Assembly: GCF_037975245.1 (NCBI RefSeq) | Contig: NC_092580.1 | Span: 24,567,001 to 24,631,000, forward strand | Length of the DNA stretch: 64,000 bases | Reading direction: 5' to 3' | Source of the DNA: Apostichopus japonicus | Taxonomy: Eukaryota; Echinodermata; Holothuroidea; Aspidochirotida; Stichopodidae | Shown: piece by piece, positions 9,920-22,715 of the stretch | Numbering within the stretch: the stretch's first letter is position 1 | Layout of the letters: every line of letters starts with the position of its first letter | The notes under the pieces: generated by a model | What the model saw: the letters and a program-made list of their open reading frames with translations, nothing else | What the model was told of the DNA's origin: nothing | The model's database searches: none | Position numbers and translations under genes: made by a program

Positions 9920-11120
9920 CTGCATAAAGTGTAGATCATGCATGTTACATTTGAAGACTCGAATGAGTCAACGATAGCCAATAATTTTAAGGGCAAAAAC
10001 GGATTGCTTTGGGTGATAGGAGGGGGTGGGGGATTAACGCTTTCTTGGTGGGAGGGAGTCAGAGCCACAGACAGAGATCTAAGAACATTTAATGATTTCC
10101 CTAACTTATGTAATGTCAGAAATGTCAATTATTTTTTTCATTAATAACCCATCTACTAGTGAAATGTCTAGTATTGTTGTATCAACTACAGTAGTTACAG
10201 AATATTATTATAAAATGTAAAAAAAAAATGTAAAAGTTTTTGATTGCAATAGATTTACAAGCTATATTACAATGGAAAGACATGAAGGAAAAATTCATAA
10301 AAAAGATGACTTTAGAAACAAAGTTTAACAAACCTCAGTTAATTTGTTGTGAACGGTTGAAAAACAGCGCTATCAGACCAGGCTGGATTTTTTATGCCAC
10401 TTTTAATTTGTAAGGAAACGACCCATTAATTTGCCGAGGTTCATCTGTTTAGAGTGACAAGACTATTTAGTCTAATACTTTAACCATTTAGCTGAGTTCC
10501 TCAGATCCAGCACAAAATCACAAAAAGATATTTACCTGTCTCAAACGATATGTTTACAGTGGTAGTACAAATTTGTCAACTTTTGGATAGATGGTGTTTA
10601 ATTTTCTTTCAATGGGTGCAAGGGTGTTGTTGTTTTAATATCAAGTTAAAGGAACATGCTTTGGTTGAGTGAGAATTTATGTAAAGCAATGGGTTAACAA
10701 AACTTAACATTAACATTAAAGCCTGTTCTAGAAGAGATGATAACATCATCAAGTTAGCCTTTAAAGGAACATATCGGAGGTTTAGCATATTTTAACAGTG
10801 AATAGCTTGGAACTGGATCAGCAGTGTGTGAGTGTAAAATCTCAAATTAACCTTGTTCTGGTGGACTACCACATTATTGTGTCTAAAATTCAGCCTACAT
10901 TTTTCATTTAGTTAGATACTGAAGAAGTGACGGATATGAAGTCATGCTGTCGAGGAAGGAAACATTTCTTTTACAATTTTATTAATTCTCATTCTCATTT
11001 CATTATCTGACAATAACACGGATGGAGAAATGTACTACATCTCAAATCTGCACATAATAAGAAAGCAAAGCCAGAATATTAAACTGGAGGGTGGAGTGGA
11101 GGCAATAAGTAAGTGTTTAC
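9920..11120. other. No gene seen
   Basis: Would be an intron if the minus-strand exon candidates belong to one gene. AT-rich; nothing recognised. Confidence 0.4.
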
Positions 11121-11342
11121 TATTTTGAATACATGTGCTGAAAGTTTCTCCATTTTGTTTATCATTATATTGATGATAACACTAGAGTTTCTGTTAATGG
11201 AAAAAAAATGCCCAGTATCTTTGCACTTGTGTAGCAAGTCAGTCAATTTCATAGCAAGATTCGCTCGGGTAAATGGAGCAACAGAGTTCGGAGTGGGTTT
11301 AGTGGTACTGGATATGTGTTTTGGTGGGGTTACAGACAAAAT
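11121..11342 (-). CDS. Possible internal exon (unidentified)
   Basis: Acceptor CCATCTCTTAG at the 11342 side and donor ATA|GTAAAC at 11121/11120 bound 222 nt, exactly 74 codons, open in the frame that includes KLTDLLHKCKDTG and INKMEKLSAHVFKI. The donor is only fair, and no family is recognised. The exon starts and ends in phase 0, which does not directly match its candidate neighbours, so at least one further exon would be needed. Confidence 0.3.
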
Positions 11343-13959
11343 CTAAGAGATGGGGAATCTAGGTCCCACCCCTGGCTGCATCCAAACAGCAAAATACTAA
11401 GTAACTAGGTGTTAATTACACATAAATAACAGGTCTTTAATTGAGATGGAGAACAACACACAATAACTGCAATGTTCCTAAATATTCCACTAAAACCCGC
11501 CCCCCCCCTCTCCCATCCTCCCAGACCAATTCTCTCCTAGTCTAATTACGTGTAGGGTTTCCAGAAAGATCTGGCCTGACCCAGCGTTAAGTTTGTTACA
11601 ACCTTTTTCAAGATTTTCCTCTAAATATATTTATATCTCTGGGATTATAGGAAAAGATTATCACTGCACAGAACAAAGCCTTATTTGTCAAAACAAACGT
11701 GACACAATGCACATACAATTTAAGGGAACCCCCCCACTCCCCCAAAAAATAATGCACAGTAGCATATGGCAAAACTTATGGCAGGTATAATATTGTTTCC
11801 AATACACTAGTAACTGCACAGCTTCTTTGATGATGGGTAAAAAGAGCAATTTGCTTTGCGTGAATACTTATTCAGTTCTAGGAAAAAAGGAACAAGCTTG
11901 TTATCCTTACAATATTCACCCAAAAAAAATACTTTAAACTAAATCTGAGGACGAAGTAAATAAACTTGATGTATTCTTTATGTCACAGCAGATACTAGTC
12001 CCTATTGTATTGCCTTATGTATCACTTGAGTGACTCTGAATGGCACAAGCTAGATTGAACCTGCCTTGAAGGTAGTAGCTTTATCCCTTTGTGTCCTGTA
12101 TATTTGTCTTGTTTGTGTCTTGTTTTGTGTTATGTATTGTTTTGAGCAGTACATGGTATGCATTCATTTCAGAGTTTGAGAATATTCCTCACTTGACTCC
12201 CAGGGTTTGAAAGGTACAGTTGTACAAGACTGGCTGTGTCTCCTCTGTGGGCGTGGTGTGTGGTTATTATTGCTGTTGTGGGAAGACCCTGTGAGGGCAC
12301 TAAGTTGTATTCAGGCTTGTTGAGATGCTTGAAGCTTAGCCTGCGAGGCCAACATTTTATATGCAAAAAAACATATATTATTTATTGTCACCACCTGAGT
12401 TAATTTGACCAGTAACCGGTTCTGTGTGGATGTATCGTGGCGCCAGTCTGTACCTGGAGAGCAAGTCAAAGCCCAGTGAAGTAAGTCACATTATTTATCC
12501 TTGTTATGTGGGGAATGATGTTTCAAGGTATTAGAATTATTTATTCTATTCATTGCTTATTGAAGTGTCACTGTTATTGTGGGGGTTTGTATCCTGACCT
12601 AGGTAACTTTGGCTCTAGCCTAGGGGATATGTCAATAATACTTAGTTATATGTGTTACAAGATAATGCAATCAGGGATCACTTTAGAGAGGAGACTTGTG
12701 TCTTGGGGTATGGCATGATATTTTAGATACATAGATTATGTTCTAGAATAATCCTGGCCATTGAAGCTGCCCTAGGGGTAGAGATAGTATGCATATAGTA
12801 AGTGTTGTATTGGAGCAGTTAGTGGGGGCGTTATAGAATTGGGAGCCTTTTGATTATTTAGGACTTGGTGGTGGGTTTATGTAATTATTTATGTTATTAT
12901 GTGTTATGCGTTTTCAATATCCCAAAGGGAAATTCACATCTGCAGGCAAATTCACTGTGGTTAGGGTTCGTCTTACAAATACCCTCGGGATAATTCCAGA
13001 GCATGTATTTAGACAAAATACTAGTTAACGTATTTTGTACCCTGCAGTTCTCAACAATCATCAGCGGAGCAAGAGAGACAAGGGGTACGTGCTGGCCTAA
13101 AGAGAAAGTGGCCCAAAAGACAGGAGATGGAGAAACAGTGACAGCGACCTGAAGCTTACCGAACTTTTGGATTGAAATTGTCATTTGAAGACGTGAAAAG
13201 AGATTTCTAAAATTAATTTCTAGAATTTCCTAATGCTGTAATTCTAGTATTCCCGAATTTGTGATTTATATGAAGGGTGTAATTTCATGAAGGGGTGTTT
13301 CAGTCGGTAATTGTATCACTATATTTTTCTGTTCTGTACACCCACATGTCCGAGTTCTTTATGGAGTCAAGTACCTAGCTGTTATCCTCGCCTTAATTAA
13401 CAAAGTTAGCATCATTCCTGGAACAGTGACACTTTAACCTTCGGAAAATTCCACTCTCCTCAACTCTGTTGTACTCCATCGCCTTCGGTAAGACTGAATA
13501 TTACTAAGTGATATTCCATCACGGTTAGGGATACTTCTTTCTGGGGGTGGGGTGGGGATGGCGGGGACAAAACATTTAACAACTGCACTCATTCAATACA
13601 AAAACTTGGCATCAATTCCATACAAGTTAGGTAACATTCTCGCTTGTGAACTACCATAAATAGAACATTTTAACCAAATTTAAACGTCCCTGATTTATGC
13701 TTGACACTCCTGCTAAACGCGCTGGATTTATTTAGCAGCGATGTAAATCTTTGTACACAAGACAGACTCATTGGTTAGTTTTGAAATTCATTCCAACTTT
13801 CTTCGCACATGACCATATCTGTGACCCGCTCGCAAACAATAGTCCTACAACCCATTGTCTCCAGCATACTGCTACCAATAATTTTATACAATGCAAGCAT
13901 CATATCCATCTTGTACTCTCAACGTACCAAACCCAAAAGGAAGAAACTTGAAAATGTAC
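11343..13959. other. No firm gene; presumed intron or intergenic sequence
   Basis: No convincing exon. A possible short exon on the minus strand near 13159-13220 has a good donor (GTAAGC) but no clear frame. A plus-strand stretch at ~12416-12482 ending in GTAAGTC is discussed under rejected items. Confidence 0.35.
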
Positions 13960-14080
13960 CTGGCTCTTCCTCCTTCTGTACGGCTTTATGAGATTGAACG
14001 ACCCTTTGACCTAGCATCTTGATCTCTGCTAACAGTCTCTTCACGGAATCCTCTGATTTTACTACGCTGTCCTTCAACTT
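13960..14080 (-). CDS. Coding exon candidate, coiled-coil-like (unidentified host gene)
   Basis: Acceptor TTTCTGCGTAG precedes 14080 and the donor CCAG|GTACAT follows 13960, giving 121 nt (40 codons plus one base). The product starts KLKDSVVKSEDSVKRLLAEI and continues with a heptad-like run of charged and aliphatic residues ending in QKEEEP, as in a coiled coil. It starts in phase 0, matching the phase-0 end of the exon candidate at 15114-15209, so the two can be joined directly. Codon content is unlike the AT-rich surroundings. Function unknown. Confidence 0.65.
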
Positions 14081-14097
14081 CTACGCAGAAAGAAGAT

Positions 14098-14597
14098 GGA
14101 TTAATAATCAATCATGCAAATATGGATTATTATACAACACCTAATTGTAGTCTGGTCATTTGATTGGTCAATTGCTTGTTGATTGCATGCAAAATCCGCT
14201 CTATTCCACTTCATGAAATAGAACCATGAGTTATACTTTTTTGGTAGCACTTTTTCAATGGTAAGAGAGCAGAGAAACCTGTCTGTTCAAAACAATCGGT
14301 TGCATGAGTGCATTTTACCCATCTTAATATAATATGTTGTATAAAACAAATAATGAATGGTTTCCATTCGTGCAATAGTGCAAATATTTCATTCGTTGAA
14401 AGATGTAATTTGTTCCATTCAACTCTGCTGCGCCCTGTTGAATGGAACATTCCATCTTTCAACTCATGAAATATTTGCACTATTGCACTCATAACCATTC
14501 AATATTTGTATAATAATCAATCATGCAAATATGGATTAATAATCAATCACACAAAGATGGATTAGTAATCAATCACGCAAAGATGCATTAATAATCA
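14098..14597. repeat. Foldback element flanked by short AATCAATC repeats
   Basis: A ~70-bp inverted repeat (about 14354-14423 with 14436-14501) would form a hairpin with a ~12-nt loop. Copies of an AATCAATCATGCAAATATGG-type unit lie on both outer sides: one at ~14106 and three more at 14516-14597 with ~26-30-bp spacing. Such layout fits a small non-autonomous foldback element; a target duplication was not seen. Confidence 0.7.
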
Positions 14598-15113
14598 TCG
14601 TTGCTTACAGATTTCTCTTTTGTTATACAACCCACAGGGGAAATGAATTCCACCCCACCAAGATGGGGAATATTTTCACTTTCATTAAATGACGTGTTAA
14701 CTTTTTCCCCATAAGGTCTGTTCATACCACCGTCTCTTATGCTATTGTCGCATTACAGAGCAGACGTCACTTACTCTCTTCGTTGGGATCTTGGTAGGAG
14801 TTGAAATTTAAGCCCCAATGAATGAGCTGGAGCTTGTGGATTAAACACCAAATGTTTCATCCCCTACAGCAGTGGGTAGTTTCACTCAACATTCTATTAA
14901 AACGAAATGTAGTGTAAGCAATGAAACTTGAAATTTTCAACATGTTACATGATGTTGCATGTTAGTCGCAATTTAACCTTGCATCTCATGATATTAAACA
15001 CTAACATGTTAGGACAGCCCTTGAACAAAGTACTTAAACGTACATTAAACTAATGAAACAATACTCAAATTGACAGTTGAATGATCCGTTAATTAATAGT
15101 TTTGTCATCTCAC

Positions 15114-15209
15114 CTTCATTCTGCCATGGATTGCTTCATTAGTCATCTTAATTCCTTGCATACCTTGAAGGTAGCCATCTTTATCAATCATATCTCTCCT
15201 GAAACTTGC
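15114..15209 (-). CDS. Coding exon candidate, coiled-coil-like (unidentified host gene)
   Basis: Acceptor GAGTTTATTAG before 15209 and a strong donor AAG|GTGAGATG after 15114 bound 96 nt, exactly 32 codons. The product includes RRDMIDKDGYLQGMQG and ends TNEAIHGRMK. It starts and ends in phase 0, compatible with the next exon candidate downstream (14080-13960), and the joined sequence stays helical and charged. A link to the exon at 16442-16573 needs at least one more exon. Family not recognised. Confidence 0.65.
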
Positions 15210-15289
15210 CTAATAAACTCCCTTGTTATGGGATCTTAGCATCTATTATGATTAAAACATAAGACAAGATGGCAATCTATGGTTCTCAT

Positions 15290-15860
15290 CTCTTTTATGA
15301 TGGAATGGATCTACAATGAACTTTGACCTTGACCCTAAATAACTGCATAAGTTCTAATTTAAAATTTGTCTCATTATAGTCAACATATTTGTGGTTTAAT
15401 GACTTTTTCCAACATGCTGACAAGCAGAAAATGGCTACACTTTCTGGGTATTTGACCTTTCACCTATGACATTTAGACAATCACCAAAGATCAAGTTTAC
15501 AGTACATGGTCAGGCACCTACCCACCAAGTTTGAACCTGATCGGACTAACAGTCTAGGGCACACTCTTTTGCACAATTTAGACCAATTTTAACTTTAACT
15601 CAATTGATCTGTTAACTACAAGCCTTAACAGCTAAATCTGTCTTGTTTTAAACCTTGTCTCTTCATTCTCTACATATAATGTGGTTTAATGCCTTTGTCC
15701 AACAAAGTTGGCATGCAGAAAATGGCTAAAAACTAATTTTTAGATTTCTTGACCTTCGACCTCTTTGACGTCATCAATCACGCAGGCATGAGTTAACATG
15801 GTCAGGCACCCACCCACCAAGCTTGAACTCGACAGGACTTGGGGTCTAGGAGGAGTTTGC
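15290..15860 (+). repeat. Two diverged tandem copies of a ~310-bp repeat
   Basis: The stretch ~15335-15555 and the stretch ~15640-15852 share an ordered set of phrases: GTGGTTTAATG, GCAGAAAATGGCTA, TTGACCTT, CATGGTCAGGCACC, CCACCAAG and a GTCTAGG end. They look like two copies of one dispersed repeat in tandem. No protein or RNA signal. Confidence 0.75.
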
Positions 15861-15943
15861 GACATACTTAGTTTTGCTCACTCAATCACGCACGCAGACA
15901 TACACATACACACTCACATTTTTGATGTGGGGTGAAGTACAAT

Positions 15944-15981
15944 ATCTCATCTCCCTATTCATTACATGAAGGGAGATGAGA
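15944..15981. repeat. Short perfect-stem hairpin
   Basis: ATCTCATCTCCCT and AGGGAGATGAGAT pair over 13 bp around a 12-nt loop. Possibly the centre of a small foldback element. Confidence 0.8.
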
Positions 15982-16441
15982 TCAAAACAAACTCAACACA
16001 AGGTCACAAACAGTTTTGCTTTACAGCAAGAAATAGATAGTGGTCTACTTTAAAATGCTCTGTGCAGTTTTCAGTACAGTCAACTGTTTGTATTGTAAAT
16101 TTAAAAATCATATTGTTTAAGCAGCTTATTTTAGCCGCCCACCCCTCCTCCACTCACCCCCACCCCAAATCGAGTTCTATTAACCTTCCCAATCCTTTAC
16201 AACTTGAGATAGTATAAAATGTCGTTACCAAGACACAGCGTTACTTTTCAACAAGTTACATTTATGGTAAGTAAACATTCAGTTTGGGATTATCCAATAA
16301 CTTGTCTCAATACATTGCATTTACTTTCCCAGTCAGTTTCTTATTTTTGAATTGTTTTACAAAAGAATAAAACATAGATAATATGTTGCCAGCTGACAAA
16401 ACCTTGCTTAAAATAAAACATGTTTAGAGGGTGAAACTTAC

Positions 16442-16573
16442 TTATGACTGGTTAAAATGTCCCTGTAACTATCGCTACCACTGGATTCCGTGTTCAGAGA
16501 TGAGCCATGCTTGTACTCGGACTGAGCTGTATCTCCTAAATTTTCTATAGCCACTTTTTGTGGGGAGTATAAA
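16442..16573 (-). CDS. Coding exon candidate (unidentified host gene)
   Basis: Acceptor CTTCCGCTGCAG before 16573 and a strong donor AA|GTAAGT after 16442 bound 132 nt. One frame is open throughout: LYSPQKVAIENLGDTAQSEY, then a Ser-rich part ending SYRDILTSHK. It begins with one base completing a codon and ends with two bases of the next. Ser/Asp-rich composition suggests a disordered segment. It is on the same strand as the exon candidates at 15114 and 13960, but phases show an exon is missing between. No family recognised. Confidence 0.6.
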
Positions 16574-17624
16574 CTGCAGCGGAAGATGAAAGAAAAGAGG
16601 ACCAACAATGTAGACAGACAGAGGGTGAAAGAAGAACAAACAAAACTCACTCAATGAACGTAAAAATATGTACGTCAGGAAGCAGGTGGATGGCAAAATA
16701 CCTCTTGCGGTAATGAGCTTAAAAATCATCCATCACTGATACCAACAACTGCGGTATGCCTTTTAACCCTTTCAATGCCTTAGGTGCCCTCTTGATCATC
16801 CTACAGCTTTATCATCTAAGTCAGGGCTCTAAGATTGTCCAAAACTCCAGCAAAATTTGTGCCAAGAGCCAGTAAATATTGAGCAGCTGCAGGAAATGTT
16901 AAGGTTTTGATGTACATTTTCAAAAAACCACTGAAAAAAAAGTTGCTCTTAAAATTCTGTCTATTCTACATGTTTTTTCTCACTCTGAAAACCATGCCCC
17001 TTGGTGCCTTTTCACAAGTGTATGTAAATAGCCTTGTTTTCCTACTAAAAAAAAAAAGTTGCCGTAGTGCCCCTGCTATCTCAATGAAAATCAAAGACAA
17101 TTTCTAATTCTCTCCCTCGAAATAGTGGCTGTACCCCTCCGGATTCTTCATGAGAGTACATTAATAAACTGGGTACTTAGGTTAAAAACTGCAATTGCTG
17201 ATTCAAGGCACCAAACTGCATTAAATAAAAGCTTTCAATATATAAATATCTCTGCATCCTACCCTGTTGGTTTCTGTTACAGCTTATTGTTGCTCCATTT
17301 ACTGATACTGTTTATATAATAAACTACTTATTATCGACTTTTGTTTTCCAAAATATTCTGTTTTGATTATGCTTGTGTGCAATTACTCCACCGTAATGTT
17401 CAACTACAGTAGTAGCAGTGTGGTCTAACAGTTGAATGTTAAATGGATTCCAGAGGGGTGAGAAAGGTAGGGATTTGGGATGGGTACAGTGACAGGACTC
17501 ACAGGAGTAAGGATTGGGGAGTACAACAATTACAGCCCATCATATATGGAGGGACTACGCCTACCTGCGTAAAGAAATATGATGTTTGTCCAGACGAAGA
17601 ACAGATTTATCCTCTAAACTTGAG

Positions 17625-17629
<5 letters not shown>
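16574..17629. other. No gene seen
   Basis: AT-rich, with short open frames lacking family signals. Presumed intron or intergenic. Confidence 0.4.
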
Positions 17630-18115
<486 letters not shown>

Positions 18116-18230
18116 ATATATCATGCTCTACTTCGGTATTAAGCCCTCTCACAGTTGATAGTATTTTAGCTATATTTTATAGTTTGGCTCATGAACCTCG
18201 GTTGAGCACTCTACTTACTAACAGCAGTAC

Positions 18231-20330
18231 ATGCTTTTACAGCTTAGTATGGAACGATACAACATGAACTACTTGGGCAAGAACATTCCTTTGCCATCAA
18301 CTAGAGAATACTTGAAAAGACTGCTAGAGATGACAGAGAAGCTGATAAAGGGATGCGATGAAGAGCATTATTTATCCTGGCCGACACTGACACCGATGCG
18401 GAAACGAGTGACACCAGCCGTGACAAGGACAACACCGCCACCACCGATGCATACAGTACGGGCTAAAATCGAGATGCGTCCCACCACAAATCCCGGAGTT
18501 GGTCTCATTCGAGTCCGATATGCTGGAAATGGTCAAGAATATTAAGTTCAAGGAAGTGACGGAGAAGTTCCTGTCCAACCTCAAGAAGGAAATAGAAAAC
18601 ATCACATCCTCTAAAGAAATCTTCGTAGAGGCGGACAAAACCAGGAACATGTACAAGATGGACCCTGCCAAATATGGTGGGTTGCTAACTGTAAACATAT
18701 CTCAGAAATAAAAATATGCGGACCGCAACACCGCCACCGAAATAGACAATGAATACACAAGTCTAACTGACAAATTAAAAATAGGTAACCGAATAAATAA
18801 AACTGGACCCAAAACGGCTTTCGTGACAATCAAGGACCACAAAGAAATTTTTCACGATAACACGAAATGCAGGCTAATAAAACACAAAAAAACCCTGAAA
18901 TGGGACGAGTGAGAAAGGCCATGCTTGACCACATAAATGCAAACATACCACAAGCGTACTGGAATGGATTAAAAATATACAGGAAAAGAGCAGTCTCACC
19001 TTTCTGGTCTTCGATATTGTTGATTTTTACCCTTCAATAAGCAAGGATCTCATACACAAATGTCTAGCATGGGCCAAAGCATACACCAGAATCAGTGATA
19101 CTGAATACAAGACTATCATGCACGCAAGGCGATCTCTCCTTCACGATCACAAGGGCAAAAGAGAAGAGAGACACGGGTAACCAATTCCACGTCTCAATGG
19201 GTGCATTTGACAAAGCGGAAGTTTGTAAATTGGTGGGACTATTCATTTTGAACCAACTGGAGAAAATCCCTGATATCACTGGTTTGGGACTATACAGGGA
19301 CGATGGGCTACCAGTAATGAGGTCATGCTCAGGCAGCAAAGCAGACTGAATAGGAAAAGCCCTAATCAAGATCGTTCATACATGTGGACTAAAAAACACT
19401 GTCCAAACGAACTTGAAAACAGTCAACTTCCTTGACGTCACTTTGAACAAGAATACCAGCGAGTAACAGCCCTACAGAAAACCAAACAACGAACCAATCT
19501 ACATAAGCCAACAATCGAACCACCCGCCCGCAATAATAAAGAACATACCACCAGCCATCGAAAGAACAGTCTCTGGTCTATCATCTAACCAGGACACATT
19601 CAAGAAAGCAGCACCCAATTACAATCATGTCCTCTGGTCAGCTGGATACAACTATACTATCAAATACCAAAACAAGGAAAACAAAAACACCAAACAGAAC
19701 AAGAAACGCAGGTCAAGAAAAATCACATGGTACAACCCCACATACAGCAAAAACGTAAAGACCAACTTTGCGGCAGACTTCCTAAAACTCATCGACAAGC
19801 AATTCCCACAGACCAACAAGCTACACAAAATCTTCAACAGATCAACAGTCACACAACTCAAAGGTCATGAAAGAAACGAGCCAATCCCCCCCAGGAAAAG
19901 AAATGCAACTGCCGAGAAGTAGACAGTTGCCCACTTCGCGGCAACTGCTTGATTAATGACGTCATTTACAAAGCCACCGTCACGTCAGGAACCGACAACT
20001 CGTCATACGTAGGCCTCGCAAGCGGAGAATTTAAGAAGAGATACAACAACCACACCAAATCATTCCAACATGACCGATAAAAGAAAGAAACGGAACTCTC
20101 TAAACACATCTGGCAACTCAAGGAGAAAAAAGCTGAATATTCAATACACTGGGAAATTGTGTCACAGTCCAAACGCACAAGCGGCAGTCTGGTCTATGCA
20201 ATCTTTGCAAAGAAAAGCTCCAAATTACCACCCTCAAGGCAACACGCTCAACTAGAGAAGCGAGCTCATCTCTACCTGTAGACATGGCAACAGGCACAAA
20301 AGGAAACCACCCAGCCGTGTTAAACCCAAA
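18231..20330 (+). pseudogene. PLE2: nearly full-length Penelope-like RT plus GIY-YIG, broken
   Basis: Reading across frames on the plus strand gives the PLE order. First comes an N-terminal region with the hallmark DKTRNMYK (~18634), then a KDHK..KCRLI block, motif A DIVDFYPSIS (~19010), the catalytic YRDDGL (~19292), and an RT end with VNFLDVTLN and YRKPNNEP. A Cys linker (NC-RE-VDSCPLRGNC, ~19900) and an endonuclease part with SYVGLASGEFKKRYNNH complete it. The order matches PLE1 and shows what PLE1 has lost. At least five stops or frameshifts break it (for example stops after ISQK at ~18711 and GSKAD at ~19349). It sits between direct pseudo-LTRs. Not functional as it stands. Confidence 0.85.
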
Positions 20331-20490
20331 TGGTAGTTTGTGGAATAGCAACCCATACTTTATTACGGATCAGTAGGCCTGACGATCACTGAACTCCGAG
20401 CAGCAATGGACTTGAAATAGTTAACGTTTATTACAATATATATCTATAATATATATATATATATATAAAACATTAGTGAGAGAGGAAAAA
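20330..20490 (+). repeat. Right pseudo-LTR of PLE2
   Basis: Direct copy of 17873-18115 without the pyrimidine tract and with a ~30-bp deletion in the hammerhead region. It ends in (AT)n and ATTAGTGAGAGAGGAAA (~20472), the same end as the inverted piece beside PLE1. Confidence 0.75.
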
Positions 20491-20785
20491 TGTCCATATC
20501 TTATAGATGAAATAAATCTCTATCTATCTAATATCCTCATCAATAAAAATACTGTTAAAAAAAGTTTCATCGTTCTCTTCGCGTAAGAGAGGGTTATGTT
20601 AAATTGGTTGGATAAGCATCTCCTCTCTTGGCCTAAAGGGGAATTATAGGGTGCGAAGACTCGCGCAAAAAGAAACGTATAATGCCGGTAATCTGACCTA
20701 GTTTCGAATGAAATGTAACAAAAGTGTTAGACACCACCATCGATCCCAGAAAATACACACACACAGACACATCCCACACACAACA
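20491..20785. other. No gene seen
   Basis: Unique-looking sequence between the PLE2 end and a microsatellite. No frame or RNA signal. Confidence 0.4.
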
Positions 20786-20794
20786 CACACACAC

Positions 20795-20831
<37 letters not shown>

Positions 20832-20898
20832 CAGATATATGTATGTATATATATATATATACACAGTATATACAGTATATATATACTGTATATATATA

Positions 20899-20935
<37 letters not shown>
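20786..20935. repeat. CA/TA microsatellite
   Basis: ACAC-rich start, then TATA with repeated CAGTATATA phrases that are self-complementary. Confidence 0.9.
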
Positions 20936-20939
<4 letters not shown>

Positions 20940-21206
20940 AGTAATGCCGTATTTTATTCAGATTACTGATACACCTCGTGTATATAGGTTATGCATGACA
21001 TATTTGCATATCATATATTTAAAAATAGTAACTAATGTATATGTTACTATATTCATTAAATATAATATATATATATACAAGTAATGCCGTATTATATTCA
21101 GATTACTCATACACCTTGTGTATATAGGTTATGCATGACATATTTGTATATCATATATTTATAAATAGTAACTAATGTATATGTTACTATAATCATTAAA
21201 TATAAT
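20936..21206 (+). repeat. Two tandem copies of a 140-bp unit
   Basis: Copies start at 20936 and 21076 with TACAAGTAATGCCGTATT and differ at only a few positions. A (TA)n run separates them. Confidence 0.9.
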
Positions 21207-22165
21207 TTTGTCCGGCATGGCTTTCTGTATGATGTTGTAACGTTCGGCAAGCTCATAAACATATATATATTATATTAGACACTGGTTTTCGTAGGTGGGA
21301 GTGTACAAATGTATGAACCGGGCGGCTGTCAGCAGTGCACGAGGAAGCACATACAAATCACTTTCACCCACATAGGGCCCAGCTAGTAACACAGTAAATA
21401 CACATGATGTTGAGGAATCTGCGCGCAAGTATTAAATCAGCATCATTTCGAGCGTGAGCAAATATGATTTTTTTGTCTCTGGTTGAAAGGTTAGCAGAGC
21501 TTGTCACAAAACAAGTTTTGAAGGTCATCGGGAAAAATTAGTTTCAAGGTTGAGCCTGAACTTAAGAAGTGTTTCAAAGTTACTTGTTAGGCTCACTTTA
21601 TTGTAAGTTGGGCCCACTATTAGTATCTGTCGAATACAAGTCGGGTCTTGAGATAGTTAATCCAGCGTAACGTTGCAGCATTAGATCGCTACTCGTGATT
21701 ATTAGAGCTGTTTGGCAATGATATAGTGTGAGTTTACAGTATTAAACTATTTACCTATTTTAGCCATGTATATCCTACCATGTAGTCACACAGTGTCTGT
21801 ATAATATGTCTTCTTTCTCTGTCATTAGGCATTCTTTCTGCTTTTAGTCTTCCCTCAAGCACTAGTAGTAGCCTTGGAATTTTGAACTTCTTTGGCCATT
21901 AATTCCTATTTTGATAGAAAACAAACAAAACACACTGTTGATTGTTCATAGTTTCAACTTATCAAATATAGTTTCTGTGATTCAACTAATGGCATTCTAT
22001 GCTGACCAAATGATGGTAAAATAAAAGTACTAACAAGTTATTAAATTGTTTGTTAACAGGTGTTGGACTTCTGAAAATGTTTATGATTCTTATGCGGTCA
22101 AATAAAATGTCCTACACATAGACACACAATTATGCTCAACCAATTGCTGAATACTAGTCCGCATG
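21207..22165. other. No gene seen
   Basis: No supported frame, RNA or repeat. Presumed intergenic or intronic. Confidence 0.4.
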
Positions 22166-22169
22166 ATAA

Positions 22170-22715
22170 AAGGGTCTGTGGTAGTATACACCTATTAAAT
22201 GCCCCAATACACACTAAATCAAAAAGTAATGTGATCCCTTAATCTATTTAGCTCTCACAAGCTTAATGCAACCAATAACTGGATAGCTGATAAGTTGGCC
22301 ATTCATAGCACCCTCAATTTTCTATATCTTAACCATGCAGATTGCTTGTTTACTATGAGAGACTCAAGTTTTCCTCACTTGTAAACAAACCTCTCTACTC
22401 AGCAGAAATCAATTTTTGTATGCTGTTCCAGGGAGGCCTAAATTTTCTCTAAACTTACCTCAACTGACCAAATTTTTGTATCACTTGTACTCTCTTTCAT
22501 GCTCCTTAACATCCCTGCCAAGAAAACACCAGACCCTAATTGATAACATATCAAGAAAGTTGTTCTCCTGTTGCTTTTTCTGAATGAAAACACTTGTGGT
22601 GGATTGATGTAAATGCTAATAGGATTATGCCATCTTAACTAACAATTGAAATTTTTTAGACTCCACATTAAACCTCTTTTAATGATTGTTTGAGAAGTTG
22701 TGACTTACACCCAGG
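22170..22715 (+). repeat. Dispersed repeat R3, copy 1
   Basis: Starts GGTAGTATACACCTATTA and runs through CTTGTAAACAAACCTCT, a CAGGGAGGCCTAAA region and GCTAATAGGATTATGCCATC. The same order is found at 32317-32790 (plus) and 46040-46490 (minus), with a partial copy at 30970-31165. The start and the inverse of the end are similar over ~19 bp (GGTAGCATACGCC versus GGTGGCATACTCC in the other copies), which suggests short imperfect terminal inverted repeats. Confidence 0.75.

Noticed and set aside
12416-12482. Plus-strand exon ending in a GTAAGTC donor
   Set aside because: The acceptor is poor, the exon is short and no neighbouring plus-strand exon supports it.
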